Positions 44,532-57,018 of a stretch of DNA of 64,000 nucleotides are shown one piece after another. Location: positions 7,688,001-7,752,000 of the forward strand of contig JALGAS010000001.1 of the NCBI GenBank assembly GCA_023078685.1. Reading direction: 5' to 3'. A program made the position numbers and the translations under genes. The stretch's first letter is position 1. Each line of letters starts with the position of its first letter. The notes under the pieces are model-generated. The model was not told the DNA's origin. It did not search any database and worked only from the letters and a program-made list of their open reading frames with translations. The DNA comes from Neopestalotiopsis rosae (taxonomy: Eukaryota; Ascomycota; Sordariomycetes; Amphisphaeriales; Sporocadaceae).

Positions 44532-46001
44532 CTACTGGCCAATCTTTTGGAGTTGACCCTGGTAATGAGCCTGTGTATCAACAAGTTTAGCGCAATGTTC
44601 CGTAAGCGAAAGTGGCATCACATCACATGATCCACGGGGGGGAAAGAATCTTACGCTGTCACCGGCAGCTCCGATAATCTTGATACCGAGCTTGGTAGCA
44701 ATCCACGGGGGCTGGATCTTTTGCACGTGGAAGACGGCGTCGTCGTCCTTGATCGCCTTGTTCAGGATGACCTCGTTGGGCAGCAGGGGCTTGACGCAGG
44801 CCGGGCGGCCGATGCCCACGAGGTCGCAGCCGCCGTCGTGCAGGGCCGCCTCGAGCCCCTGGCGCGTGCGGAAGCCGCCCGTCACCATGAGCGGCACGTC
44901 GGGCACGTCCTTGCGGATGGCCTGGGCGAACTCGAGGAAGAAGGCCTCGCGGGCCTTGGTGCGCGCCGACTTGTTGGCCTTTTCCTCGCTGTCGGCGGGG
45001 CCAGTGTTCATCTAAGGTTTGGGCGTGTCTAGTCAGCAAAAACCGGCTTCGTAACTTCCAAGTGAAGGTTCTTTCAATTTCTTACCGTCGGGCTCTCGTA
45101 TGAACCACCACTGATCTCGATGAAGTCAACGCCGGCCGCAGTAATGGCCTTGAGCTGCTCCAGGCAGGCCGCGAGCTCGGCGGACGACTGGTGGTCGGCT
45201 GAGTTGAGCTTGATGCCAATGGTGAAGCCCTTGGGGGTGGCCTCGCGCATGGCCTTGATAACCTCGACGACGATTTTGGCGCGGGCGGCGGGGGAGCCGC
45301 CGTACGCGTCGGTGCGCTGGTTCGTCTTTTCCGACAGGAACTGCGCGAGCAGGTAGCCGTGGGCGGCGTGGATCTCGGCGCCCGCGAAGCCGGCGTCGGC
45401 CGACAGCTTGGCCGTCGCGGCAAAGCGCCTGACCACGTCGTCAATGTCGGCCTTGGTCATGGCCTTGGGCGTGCCAAACATGAGCGTCGAGATGAGCTTG
45501 GGCAGCAGGCCGCTGCCAAAGTTGAGCGGCACGGCGCTGGGGGCCAGGTTCTTGGCGAAGAGGCCGCGGCTGCCGGCGCCCATGGGCGACTGGCGGCCCG
45601 GGTGGTTGATCTGGACCAAGGTCGGCGTACCACCGGCGTTGCAGGCCTCGGCCCAGGTGCGCCACGCGGCGAGCATCTCTTCATACGGGATATCGTCATT
45701 GAAGGCAATATCGCCAGGCGCTCCAAGATATCTTCTGTCAACCTCCACGTTGCCTGGTGATTTTTGGTTCGTGTTAGTGGTGATGATTTCAATAATGTGC
45801 TGCAGCACGTGAGCAGGGCAACAAACCTGTCAAGACCATTCCCCAGCCGCCCTTGGCCCAGACACTGTAGGGGGTCCTGAATTTTTGATGCGGAAGACCG
45901 TTCTTATCGGCCATATTCTCAGCCATGGCTGCGTTCACCAGGCGGTTCTGCAGCGTGAGGCCGCTGGCCAGCGTAAGTGGCTTCTCAATATGTTCCGTCA
46001 T
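44532..46001 (-). CDS. NADH:flavin oxidoreductase, Old Yellow Enzyme family
   Basis: Exons 45827..46001, 45086..45753, 44655..45011 and 44532..44570 with introns of 73, 74 and 84 bases; 412 residues. These FMN-dependent enzymes reduce activated C=C bonds using NAD(P)H. The start [23 protein letters not shown] is the usual first beta-strand and FMN-phosphate region. [28 protein letters not shown] (His pair facing the substrate), [18 protein letters not shown] and [26 protein letters not shown] (phosphate-binding loop) follow in order. It lacks a signal peptide and is cytosolic. The last exon is only 13 codons, ending LQKIGQ. Confidence 0.93.
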
Positions 46002-46080
46002 TATGTTGAACTTGATTCTGCTGTATCAGAGTATAGAGTGATTGGCACAAAATTGGAATTGCCCCTTTCGACCACAAAGT

Positions 46081-46088
46081 CTTTTATA
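46081..46088 (-). promoter_or_regulatory. TATA box of the Old Yellow Enzyme gene
   Basis: TATAAAAG on the minus strand, 80 bases upstream of the ATG at 46001. Confidence 0.6.
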
Positions 46089-49000
46089 GGAGCTCCCTAT
46101 GAAGCACACGTCGGGCTTCGGATATCATTATTAAGCCAATTTTTTCACCTATCAAGGTCCGTGCAGCCTCGGTCCGTCCATATCGCGGCGACGAATTACG
46201 CCGATTGTGGTGCTAGAATCGACTGGAATGCAAAACTAGCTGCTTGACAGGGTGGCTGATACTACAGTCCGGGCAGTTCCCGGACTTTGCATTGATCAAC
46301 AGTCCAATGGCGTGACGTTTTGTCTGTCTATCTTGAAGATTGATTCATAAGCTGTGCCCCGTGGTACTCCGTGGACTTGAATATAGTTAAATTCGCAAGG
46401 TGAGATTATAGACCTGAAAAAAGACAAGGTAGGAGAATTGTGGCCGAGCAACATTCAGTATATGAATCGACACTTGATTGATTCAAGACGTGAATCTACG
46501 CAACTGCGATTGTCCACATTGGACAGTCAGTGAAATCGCACTCGCAGCCCGTGTGATGGGTTTCCTATAGGAATGTTTCCGATCTCGGGCGATTCAGAGC
46601 TCGGAAACTTTCCTCTAGACCGGAATTTGCATTGCTCCGCTGAGTCCGCCACTCGAACAATTTCTGGTAGCTCAGCCTTGAATAGGGTCCGACGGAGTCG
46701 AATTGACAAGTAATTCTTGTCAATCTGCTGCTATAATAATCTGACTTTGAGCATTCACGATCACTATTCATCAGCATGGCATGTCTTTATAAGCAGAAGC
46801 AAAGCTTGGCGGTGGATTGACTGACCAATTAAGCACCAATTTGCTCACGTCTTGAAGGATTTGCTTGGCAACTGCTAAAGAACAAGCCCATCTGTTAGCG
46901 CCGGAGATAGTACAGTTTACCTCGGGATGCTGCGATGTTGAAGACGGCAGTTCTGTCGTGGACCTAATTGTAATATGTACAGTATATTTCAGCTCTTCTT
47001 TGACATTCAGTATTGCTTTCGTCCTCAGGGTGCCAGCACGCCTACATCGGACTGTTATTGAGCGGTTCAACGCACTACATTTGTGGGCAGTCATATTGCG
47101 GCGTACCAGCCAGTCCGATGAAAATCCTTGAAAGCATCTGATCTAAAGCCAATACTGAAAACCTGATGAACCAGAGATGGACTCAGGATCAACCGGGTCT
47201 TCGGGCTTGATAGTTGGATTACGGGTCGAATGATGAGACTGATGATCCTGTTTCGTCTATCGCATAGTCGTGCACTTTGATCGCTTATATGTACTAAGGT
47301 ACTGTGCATACCATTATGATCTCCAACAATGAGACACAATGCGAATTGATGAATCACAACGATCTTGAAACACAACCGGAGAATATGGAAAAGACCGGAA
47401 GTATTGCGAAAGCTATTCAGGTGAATCAATTCGAGATCCATTATAATGGCAATTCCAAATATGGCTCTCGACCACGAGTGCCTCAGAACGCCGGCCGAGA
47501 GATCATTCGAGATGCCACTCATCTCGAAACACATGATGCCCAATATCAATATCGGTCATTTCGTTAAAATTCCCGACGGTCCTAGTCTTGCATGGAAACC
47601 CCGAATTCTTGTCAATGTGGTGCACCACTTCCACTACTGCGGACGCGTGCGGCGGGCTGTCGGGGCTGGTTTGCTGGACAAAAGTATAATTGAATGGCGG
47701 TGGTCCAGGGGTGAGTCTGGACCCCTAACGGTCCCAGGGCTGAAAAGCTTTGCGGAATACTGTCTACTGTAGTACGTACGCTCGCTATTATCTTTCCCCG
47801 GCTCTCGAGTACGAAATTGCCAGAGTAGATGGGCAGTGATCTGTAGGAGCACGTGGTCAAGATTGCGCAATGAAATCTATTGATTCCCTCCGCTGGGCCC
47901 TCTTTGCGACAACTGCCGTTATTTGCCCAGAAAAAAAAGAGTTTGGGACGAAGTTCCAGAAGGACGCCTCCTGAAACCCGGTTGATGCCAGATGCTTGGG
48001 ACGAAATAGAGAATTGTGGTGGTTTAGGGAGGGTAAAGGAGGGTGCACTTCCCGCACTCAACCGCCGCCTTGCCAGGGCCAATTGGCGCGGGCATTATCC
48101 CAAGATTTTCCTTTTCTGCAGCAGGAAAAAAAAAACGGTTCCACATTTGACAGACACCATTTGCTGACTTGCTTTTGCATCTGCCGGGGAACACGTGGGT
48201 TGGGCGTGGTTTTCAAGGCTTGAATCAGTAAATACTGCGCTGATCAGCAAGCAATTGGGCCGAATGTGGTACATAGTAGGGCGAGGGATTAACCAAGATC
48301 ACCGTCTTGGAAATGTTGATGACTGAATGACATCGGGCACTAGCCTTAACTGCGTCGCGGGGTTGGTCGATCTGGTGCGGCTTCTTCCATTGCCGATGTT
48401 TTTTCACTGTTATGGTTTTTACCCCTTCATCATCTTGACCGTCTTGACTGTCAGTCCGCCTCGCATCTCGTCGTGATCTGCCCGGCCTTGGGGTTAAAAT
48501 TACGGAAGCAAACATGCGTCTCGTCAATCAATTGTCTTGTTTGGACGTGCGGAGTGGCTTATACAATTGATAGCACGAAACTAGAATTCAGATTGGTAGC
48601 GATTGGCGAATGCGGATGGGGTTCAGTCGCTCGTTAGTGAACCAGTAGACTTGTTGCTCGGTGCCGTCACTGGGCCCAACACGACCATCTTCACTATCGC
48701 CAAGAGTGGACTCTATGGTGGAGGCCGTCTGATCAATTCTCTTCCTTCTGGAGAAAACCCCAGTTCACAACCTGAGTGGTGAACCGGGGCTTCGGTCCCA
48801 AGGAGCCAGGGAGCCACTTCTTTTCTCCGGCCGCTGATATGCCAACTGATACGATTTATTCATACTATTACATGGCTTTGTAAGGCCTGCCCTGCGGCTG
48901 AGGGGACTGGGGGAGGGGTCTGGTTTGTTGTTTCAGGGATGGAATGGACGGACGGACAACTTCGTATCAGGAAAGGGGTATTTGAATTTCGCGAAAGTTG

Positions 49001-51419
49001 CCGTAGGCAAGCAGAAGCTGGAGAGTCCGTCAGTTCGAGAAATTTGGTCAACGGACGCCGCGCCGTGACAACTTACACCAGCCGCCAGCCGTACCATTAA
49101 TAGAGGGCTATAGAGGGCTACTCATACTATTAATGGGAAAGGCTTCGGGTAAGTATTCCGGCTGTTGGCAGCAGTGGCAGTAGTAGGTATCACGGCCCCG
49201 ATTTGCGGCTTGCGAGGCGCCGCAGAAACCACAAGACGACCTCAACAGTCGCTGCATTAGTGTCTCTTATCTGGACAGACGGAGGGAGCACATTTTCGGA
49301 AAGTGGGTGACATATGTCATCTGCAAGGGCCCGATTCCCATCAAGGTGCGATGAACTTGAGCAAATGCCAACGCGTAATCGTGCAAAACCGGCGCCTGGG
49401 CATTCACTAACGGCCGTCTGGCCCACGTACTTAGCGTATCATCATGCGATCTTGCCGCCCTAGACAACTAGAGGAGGCCTTTTTTTCCTCAGTTGTGGGG
49501 GTGTCAATTGGATTAATTGCGTGACAGGCAGGACAGTCAGACCTGAGTAAACAATTGACAAGCGGAACTCGGTCGATGCAAGGGCATCAAGCATTGTGAC
49601 AGGAGGTGATCTGTTGCAAATAGAGGACCTAGGAGATCGGCTGCGTGGCGAGCGGCACAGCGTGGTTTGCAGCACCCTGAGCACTCGGTTCTTTTCCCTC
49701 CCCGAAAAATGCATCTTGCGTTGCATTGTAGGTGGGGGATGGGACGGACTCTAACCACTGCGCTGGGTGAAGTTTCGTCCTGATTCGGGAATACCTCCTC
49801 GAATCATACCAGGCGGCACAGCCGTCGTGAGTCGTATCGAATGAAGAGATATTCCGTCGTGGGTTCTAGCTCAGTGGAATAAAGTTGCAGTTGGCATTGT
49901 AGAGGCTGAGCCAGAAATCATAGGACCGAATTCATATCCGAACACTATAGTTCTGGGCGCCACACGAAACTTCATGGTGCATCCTTGGCTCTTCTTTTTG
50001 TTTTTGCCCATTGCTTCCACTGAGGCGGCAAACCGTAGTATTGCCGCGGTCGAGACTGACAAGTTTTCATGTGTCAATAAGGCGTTCCCAGTCTCCATTG
50101 GCAACGCCCCTGCTTTTTACAACTTCAGCCTTGTACATTAATCCTTGTGTGTGTGTGAGAGAGAGCGAGGACCCTTTCATTCAGCATTGTATTCTCGCCC
50201 GGGGTTTCCGATAAGATTGTCCCTTGCGTTACCTCATCCAATAGACAGTCGTCGCCCTTTGTTCATGCGAGCACGCGAGACGGTCGAGCATGCACGGGGG
50301 TTGCATCGAAGGGCCCAAGAACAATTCGCAAAAATGTCCCTTTCGAGAGACGTTCGCTGATAGTCAACACAGACTTGTAGAATACTACTGCAATAGACAT
50401 CCAAAAATCATTCGATCGAGCATCTCGCGTCGGATCAGATTGCTCGATTCAGATCCTCTCCACCAGCCATATAATTCCGAATCGTGCGAGCCGAAGGTGT
50501 GCAGTTGCCGTTAGATCTCGTCTTCATCTTGTTTCAATGGCGTCTGTGCTAGTTGGGCACTTGGAATTTAGTGACCACGACCTAGAATTTCTCTAGGGAA
50601 AGCCCCGAATGCGCCCGTCACTCTCCCGGATGGCCGCGGTAGGCTACACGGTTGTTAGTGGAAAACCTAACGGATATGCCAACCAAAGTCAGTGCACTTA
50701 ATACACGTGTGGCGTTGAAACTAGATTATATCTCCAAGCTCTAACATTTATGAAGCGCCCTTGATACAAGGAGCTGGGAGACCATGGGCAATAATCCGAC
50801 GAACAATGGAATATTGGACTGGGCGTGGGCTTGGACGGGTATACTCCGTACATGCCTGCCGGCCCAGGCACGCGGGCCTTTGGGCTGGTCGGCTGGGGGC
50901 CCTGACTCGCACCGCCGCGGTATACCACAGTACGAGCTAGCTCGCTTAGAGTTCGCAGCTATCCTACACATTTTTATCTCAGTGGGGGTGCAATTGGGGT
51001 GTCCCTGGCATAACGAGCGGTGCTTGGCCGACCAGCCTGCCACTCACAAAGACAGATCGGGAAGCTGCAGATACCCACCCACATTGATGCTTTCGTGATT
51101 CGACTTGACATGTCTAGAACCCCTGGCTGGACTCATTACATAGCTCCGCTTCGTCTCCCGGATCTGCGTCCAACATGGACGGTTCGCATTCGACCCTGGA
51201 CCACGTCACCTTACTGGGCCACTGGGGATCAGCACTGCACACGCTTTACTGTGTGTATATCTTATGTACACGCCGCTCCCAGGCACACAAGTTTAAGGTT
51301 GTTTCTCCTTTTCTGCCTTCTGGGGTCCAGCTTGCAGCTTGAGCTCATACGCTCATTCCTATGTACAAACACGCTTGAGATATTCACATCTGGGCTTCAC
51401 CTTCCCACCCGAAGCAGCC
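46089..51419. other. Gene-poor region, about 5.3 kb
   Basis: No gene I can support. Several short frames were examined: 47316..47567 (plus), 46771..47094 (minus), 49871..50098 (minus; METGNALLTHENLSVSTAAIL). None has a signal peptide, a family motif or convincing splice partners. A small inverted repeat sits at 49094-49136. Composition varies from AT-rich (46-48 kb) to more GC-rich with G-runs (48.8-49.1 and 50.8-51 kb). No transposase or reverse transcriptase fragment was recognised. Confidence 0.4.
49094..49136. repeat. 10-base inverted repeat enclosing a 10-base tandem repeat
   Basis: CCATTAATAG (49094-49103) is matched by its perfect reverse complement CTATTAATGG (49127-49136). The loop contains TAGAGGGCTA at 49101-49110 and again at 49111-49120. 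Confidence 0.85.
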
Positions 51420-52918
51420 ATGTCGGCTCTCGAGGCGGAACTATGGGCGTGGTACGCCGTCACAGTCCTCGTGGTAGCGGCCCGACTGTAAGTGAAAACA
51501 ACTCAAATCACGAATCGAAACTATGTTCAAGGCTCATGAACTCCACATTCAGTATATCCCGACGCATGCTCCACGGTTCCTTCTTCAAGTTGCAGGTTGA
51601 CGACTTTATCATGATTCTATCATTGGTACGATATTCTGGTCCTACAAGAACATGGAAAAGAAACCATTCCGCTAAACAAGGCACCAGATTTCCCTTACTG
51701 TCGTTACTGTCGGAGTTAGAATTTTGACTTATACCCCAACCAACTTGATCAAAGATGTCAGTCAGGTCGACCTGACGAACGAGGAGGATGTCGCCCTTAG
51801 AGTATATGGCTCGAAGATTGTCATTGTGGTGGAGCAAATGCAGATATTCCTCATCTGGAGTGTCAAGGTCTGCTTGCTCATCATGTACAGCCGCTTGACG
51901 TAAGAGGACTACCTTTCCGACGTCTTCATTGGCGATGCCCCAAGCTAACAACAATATACAGAACGAGTTTGAAGCAAAACTTGTTCGTCAAGATCACAGC
52001 AGGGTATACCGCCCTGAGTTTTGTGGTGATGGAGATCCTCTTCTTCACTGCGTGGTGCCGACCATTCTGGCATTACTGGCAGGTGCCAACCGATAACAGT
52101 GAGTCTCCTTACCAAAGAGCCAAAGACGGAATGGGAAATTGACCTAGTTGCTATCTAGTCAACTGCTCGATGGAGAGAGACCACCTCATTACCAACACAG
52201 TTTTCAACATTTCTTCTGATCTCATGATCCTGGCACTGCCGATGCCTGTTTTCCTTAAAGCTCAATTACCACCAAAGCGAAAAGCGATCCTAGTAGGCGT
52301 CTTTCTGCTGGGACTATTCACGGTAAGCTCCTCTGTCATTCATCATCGACTTGAACAGGTCTAACTCGTCTTGCTTAGATTCTGTCGGCACTCTTGAGCA
52401 AAGCCTACAGTTTCGGAGATCCATTCGGCACCGACTGGATCGTATGGTACATTCGCGAAGCCAACACGGCAATCATTGTTGCGAACCTGCCCTTTACGTG
52501 GACTCTTCTCCAGCGCATGTTCAAGCTCAGATCCTTCCACGCGAGATCGACGGCAGACGCCACGCCTGGAGTTACTTCGAGATTCCGATCCGCATACGGA
52601 AACCTGGCCAGCATGGCAAGCCGACCGCGAACACAGAAAGGCATGAACGACTTGGACCTCAGCGCGACGGAGAGTCAGGAGGGAATCAACAGCATCCCAC
52701 TCAAGATCTACCAGCAGAACGAGGTACACATTACGACGGAAGAGATGTACACAAAGAGTGGGATGAGCACACCACCAGAAGGCGTGCCCCCTGCCGCTCA
52801 TGTCAACCATGTAAACTTTAACGTTGGTGGAAACCAAGAACGTCTCTCAGACGACAAGTCATCAATGACTGGAGATGGAGACATAGGAAATGTGACGACT
52901 ATCGGCCGTGGAATATAG
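51420..52918 (+). CDS. Rhodopsin-domain seven-helix integral membrane protein
   Basis: Six exons: 51420..51487, 51553..51625, 51688..51899, 51962..52098, 52159..52322 and 52379..52918; introns are 56-65 bases and the model gives 397 residues. Family hallmarks in order: first helix AWYAVTVLVVAARLISRR, QVDDFIMILSL, QMQIFLIWSVKVCLLIMYSRLT, YTALSFVVMEILFFTAWCRPFWHYW, NCSMERDHLITNTVFNISSDLMILALPMPV and the sixth/seventh-helix region LVGVFLLGLFTILSALLSKAYSF with YIREANTAIIVANLPFTWTLL. The last 130 residues are a polar cytoplasmic tail. It is a different subfamily from the gene at 35 kb, which lacks the N-C-S and R-E-A-N motifs. Specific function unknown. Confidence 0.92.
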
Positions 52919-53413
52919 AGGTATTATCCCGACTACCGGCTAGTATAAACACGCAATGAAATTATATACCCCCAAACGACTGCGTCTATTGAGAAATGGA
53001 CCGCGTCTGCAGAAACCAAGCGATTTGTACTATGCCATTTCCCAGAGAAATCACTTCGTAAAACGACAAACACAACATCAGGTGAGTGGTGCAAAATCAG
53101 AACAAATACTAATTTGCGTATAGAAGAGAGAAATCAGTATTGAGCGTTGTCATTCGTTCACATCATCCTTGTCCCGGTTATCCGTCTACTCTACCTGAGA
53201 CGAGCACTTTCAGCTCTCCCATAGCGGCTAGTGTGTGAGCCCTTGCAACTGCGCCGTCAGATCACAGGGCGCTATCAGTAAACTCCGGCAAACCCCGCAG
53301 CGAGCTAAATGTCACCCGTATACGAATCAGACATCATCACTTTACTTGGACCTGTGTTACATGTTTTGAGGAGCCAGTCTCATTTCGAAAAAAGACGTGG
53401 TCCACCATTCAAT
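52919..53413. other. Intergenic upstream of the Zn2Cys6 gene
   Basis: 495 bases. An in-frame ATG at 53309 could lengthen the next protein by 35 residues. Confidence 0.4.
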
Positions 53414-55411
53414 ATGAGTCCTCCCTCATCTTCTCGCATCATCACCAGGAAACGCGAGAGGCTAGCATGCAAGGAATGTCGGCGCCGGAAGCTCAAGTGC
53501 GATCGCACAAGTCCATCTTGTGGTAGCTGCAGTCGGAGGGGCGATGGGGAGTCTTGCACCTACCAGCGGCTGGCACAGACTCCAGAGGACAGGCAAGAGC
53601 AGCGTGCCGCAACACAGGCACGGCTTGAGCATTTGGAACAGCTTGTCCATCAGCTCGCCAGCCAGCCTAGCACTACATCATCAGGCAGTACCACTCTGAC
53701 TCCTCCGCTACAGGCTGATGGCGATACCTATGAATCTCACCAGACATCACCGGGGACTGCTGTGGATGGAGATGTTCTGACATACAATGGGGCGACGCAC
53801 TGGTCCGCTATGCTTGACGACATTAATGAGCTGCGACTTGTTCTGCCCATCGATGACGCAGCTGCACTCGACGACCACCTAGACGCATTACCCGAGGATA
53901 AGGGCGTGGAACTACTTTTTGGAGGCGGCATGTCATTACCTGTTGACGTTGTAATTGCCACTTATTTACCACCACGACAGGAGGTGGACCGCATGGTATC
54001 AATCTACTTTCGTGCCGAAGCAGTCGCTGCGCCCTTTATTCATGGGCCTCAATTTCTCCGGTTCTACCAGGAGTTTTGGCGGGATCAGACATCGTCGTCA
54101 CCACTATGGACATCAATACTGTTCTCCATTCTACACATCTCGTCCCACACACTTCGACACAACACGGATCCAGTCGCCACGAATCAATTCTCGGTTGCAG
54201 CAGCGCATTGCTTGGCTAGTGGGCATTACTTTCGGCCCAAACGATGTGCTGTCGAGGCCTTGACTATTTTCACCCAAGCTCAGTGTCTCAGCAGCAAAGA
54301 GTTACCGCCAGATATTGGTGCTCTCATTGGACTGACCGTCCGCGTCGCTACGAACATGGGCTACCATAGAGAAATAGACGGCCCACGGATCTCGCCTTTT
54401 GAGAGAGAAATGAGGAGGCGCACTTGGTCTTTTTGTATGCAGCTCGATGTCATGATTGCTTTTCATCTAGGCCTTCCGACCAACGTTCAATTTCCAACCT
54501 GGAACACTCAGCCACCAACGATCCTTCCAGACTCGGCATTCGACGAGGACATCGTGACGCTACCGCCATCTCGGCCAGAGTCTGAGCCCAACCATCGATT
54601 GTTCTATCTAGCAAAGCATAGGTTCATGGTCTTCCTGGAGAGAATCTTGCGCCACACCTTGTCTGCGCAGCCCAATTCTAATGAGTTGGACAGTCTCGAT
54701 GCCGAGGTTCGTGCAGTATTTGAGGGCTTGCCTGAATACATGAAGCCTCGGCCTGCAGCAGATTCCATCATCGACTCGGCTAGCCTCATGGTCACGCGAC
54801 TGTGCGTCTCCTTTATCTATTGCAAGTGTCTTTGCATTCTCCATCGCCCGTACGTCACACAGGGACGACCAGAGAGTGTGGTCATCTGCCACGACGTTTC
54901 TTCGCGCCTCGTGCGTGAATATGTCGACGCGTACGCCGAGTTCGCACCGGGAGGGCAGGCCGAGACGGAGAGCTGGTTCATCAGTGCCCTCAGCTGGCAC
55001 GACTTTCTATTTGGCAACATGGCACTGTGCTTAGTGGTTTGCGCCATTAGCAGTAACCCGTCCAGCTCTGTTCAGATTGACCTCAGTCCGACTTTTGAGA
55101 CACTGGAAAAGTCTCGCAAGCTTTGCGCTGAGCAGGCACCGACGAGGCACAAGGACACTAGAAAAGTGTTGGCGCTGGTCACTGCGGTCATCCGCAAGTT
55201 CGGCATTGTGGACCCCGTAGCCGATGAATCATTCAACATGGATGCCATTGCACCTTTTCCCGCGATGGCGACCGACATGGCGGCGTTGGACTTGCAAATG
55301 GATACCTCGTGGGATAACATGTGGGATACGTTGGGGCCTGCGACTGGTCTTGCACAGGATCCCTCGTGGCAGTATTTTGGGCAGTTCTTGGGCGGGTCTG
55401 TTCAAGTCTAA
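53414..55411 (+). CDS. Zn2Cys6 binuclear cluster transcription factor
   Basis: Intronless, 665 residues from ATG 53414 (700 from the in-frame ATG 53309). The DNA-binding cluster is at Cys19, 22, 29, 36, 39 and 48 (C-x2-C-x6-C-x6-C-x2-C-x8-C), preceded by basic RKRERLA. A coiled-coil dimerisation segment follows (ATQARLEHLEQLVHQLASQ). The middle homology region (fungal_trans) includes LTVRVATNMGYHRE, FEREMRRRTWSFCMQLDVM and AFHLGLPTNVQ. The acidic, Asp/Met/Trp-rich C-terminus may be an activation domain. It is the only clear DNA-binding regulator in the window. Its nearest neighbours are a rhodopsin-domain gene and the small membrane-protein family, but nothing shows what it regulates. Confidence 0.94.
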   Translation: MSPPSSSRIITRKRERLACKECRRRKLKCDRTSPSCGSCSRRGDGESCTYQRLAQTPEDRQEQRAATQARLEHLEQLVHQLASQPSTTSSGSTTLTPPLQADGDTYESHQTSPGTAVDGDVLTYNGATHWSAMLDDINELRLVLPIDDAAALDDHLDALPEDKGVELLFGGGMSLPVDVVIATYLPPRQEVDRMVSIYFRAEAVAAPFIHGPQFLRFYQEFWRDQTSSSPLWTSILFSILHISSHTLRHNTDPVATNQFSVAAAHCLASGHYFRPKRCAVEALTIFTQAQCLSSKELPPDIGALIGLTVRVATNMGYHREIDGPRISPFEREMRRRTWSFCMQLDVMIAFHLGLPTNVQFPTWNTQPPTILPDSAFDEDIVTLPPSRPESEPNHRLFYLAKHRFMVFLERILRHTLSAQPNSNELDSLDAEVRAVFEGLPEYMKPRPAADSIIDSASLMVTRLCVSFIYCKCLCILHRPYVTQGRPESVVICHDVSSRLVREYVDAYAEFAPGGQAETESWFISALSWHDFLFGNMALCLVVCAISSNPSSSVQIDLSPTFETLEKSRKLCAEQAPTRHKDTRKVLALVTAVIRKFGIVDPVADESFNMDAIAPFPAMATDMAALDLQMDTSWDNMWDTLGPATGLAQDPSWQYFGQFLGGSVQV

Positions 55412-56282
55412 TGACAGGAAATCTCTAGGAAGTGCTGCAATGATAACTCCTTTCTATAATTCTCGGCTATTTTGTTACCGCCTTGCAACCGTGGTGAATG
55501 CTTGTGATGTCGTGGACAGATGTATAGACGAGAGCAATACCAGCTAGACGTGCAATTTTTGAGCACATTCTCGTGCGGTTCATCTGAAATGCTTCCGTGG
55601 CAAGGAGTTTCATGGGCGCTACGCTGAAACGAGTTGTGAATTTGCAGTGTATAGTGCAGGTTGCACGAACAGTGATTGCCAATTGACAAACATGCATTTA
55701 TAGACTTGCACGTGACTATGAAGACGACATCTGGGTACTTGTTAGCAATATTTATATTATTCACGGCGCAACACCAGATCAAATCATTAGTGGGTCTGGT
55801 GAGCCAAGCTTGCAAACCGACGCACAACCACCGCCAAAGTTGCCGCTATCTGATTAATGCCATATTTTCGTGTCTTATGTGAGGTTCAAAATCACGTGTG
55901 TTTTTTGCTTTGACTGTTCACTCTTTGAAGCGGAAGAACGAAAAAGCTCGCGCTTATCTCGATTATCATGTTTAGTATAACCTCAAAGTTATTGAGTTGA
56001 CACAGTCTGTCACTTTGTGCTGGGGCTTGTGCTTTAGTGTAGACCCATTCCCCTCATTTCCACCCTCTCTGAAAGTGTCCAATTCAGCATTCTGTTAGCC
56101 ACGGTCCAGTCATCAGTCACAGGCCCAATCTAATACTCGTCGATCATTACAGGCCCCTTCAGTGAACCTCCCAAAGCATCTTTGATGCTGACCGAGAAGC
56201 TGGCAATCTTAGAGTCGGTCAAGTAACAGAAGCATCGGTGAGCGTTAGAACCTTACCTTCTGCATCTGGTTGTAATGAGCCA
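55412..56282. other. Intergenic, 3' flanks of the Zn2Cys6 gene and family copy 1
   Basis: Minus-strand sequence at 56100-56280 is the conserved 3' flank of family copy 1, including its intron-like segment after the stop. The rest holds no supported gene. Confidence 0.4.
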
Positions 56283-56857
56283 TCACATCACGTAGGTGTA
56301 TCCACAGTCGAGCGAGTGATCTTCAGATCCCCGCGTCTTTCTTTTAGACACCGTTATATTAGTAAAACGTTTAACCGCAAGCACTTCTTCACGTACCTTG
56401 AGCTTGTAGAACGCGTGCCAATCTGCAACGGTAGCGTCGAGGTCGACAAGCTCAGCCTCTGTGTCGTTTGCCTCGGCTGTCTTGCATCTGTTTTCCCACA
56501 ACGCGACACCACAGCTGAGGTACTTGGTGAAGAGAACCGCGAACAAGACAACGATAGCGCCACAGAATAGCAACCAGAGGATCCAGACCGAACAGTCTTC
56601 GGCCGTGTCGGAGTCCATGTTGTATTCTTCTTGCGTGGTGCCGTTCGTGTGAGTCAGGTCGTTGCTTGTAACTCTGTCAATTTCTCAACTATCACAAAGG
56701 ATCAATGAAGCAGAAGAACAACTGACCTGGTGGTTGTCGTGTTCTGGTGAAGTGTGTTGTTCTTGTTTTGGGTCCAGTTCTCGCTGAGAGCTCTGCCAGA
56801 GGCTGGAGCAAGGAGTTTGACGAGAATGGTAAGTGTGACTGAGTTGAGTGAACACAT
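56283..56857 (-). CDS. Family copy 1: small type I membrane protein with VDLDAT box
   Basis: Exons 56727..56857, 56397..56673 and 56283..56336 with introns of 53 and 60 bases; 153 residues. Not a family I recognise. Layout: signal peptide (MCSLNSVTLTILVKLLAPASG), an ectodomain of about 50 residues with several N-x-T sites including HTNGTTQEE, one membrane helix (VWILWLLFCGAIVVLFAVLF), the Cys-Gly motif TKYLSCGVALWENRC, and a cytoplasmic tail with LVDLDATVADWHAFYKLK. The second intron is a multiple of three and open, so its retention would still give a protein with the same end. The alternative acceptor at 56341 would end the protein after KDAGI; I prefer 56337 because the stop then aligns with copies 3 and 4. 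Confidence 0.75.
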
Positions 56858-57018
56858 GTCGTCTAAGCTTCTGTGTTTTTGTGGTTTTGTTGTGGTCTAC
56901 TGTGGAGAAAGTGGAAGTGTGAAGTAATTAATCTCTTTCGAGACAGCCAAGTATCGCGGGGAAAGCTTGAGTTTTCTGCTTGTGCGATCTTCAACGAGAA
57001 TGTCAAAGTATGGTATGA

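Noticed and set aside
47316..47567. 84-codon plus-strand frame in the gene-poor region
   Set aside because: No signal peptide, domain or splice partner; length is within chance expectation for this composition.
53309..53413. Upstream in-frame ATG of the Zn2Cys6 gene
   Set aside because: It adds 35 residues unlike the family's N-termini; the ATG at 53414 lies just before the basic region and Cys cluster. Kept only as an alternative.
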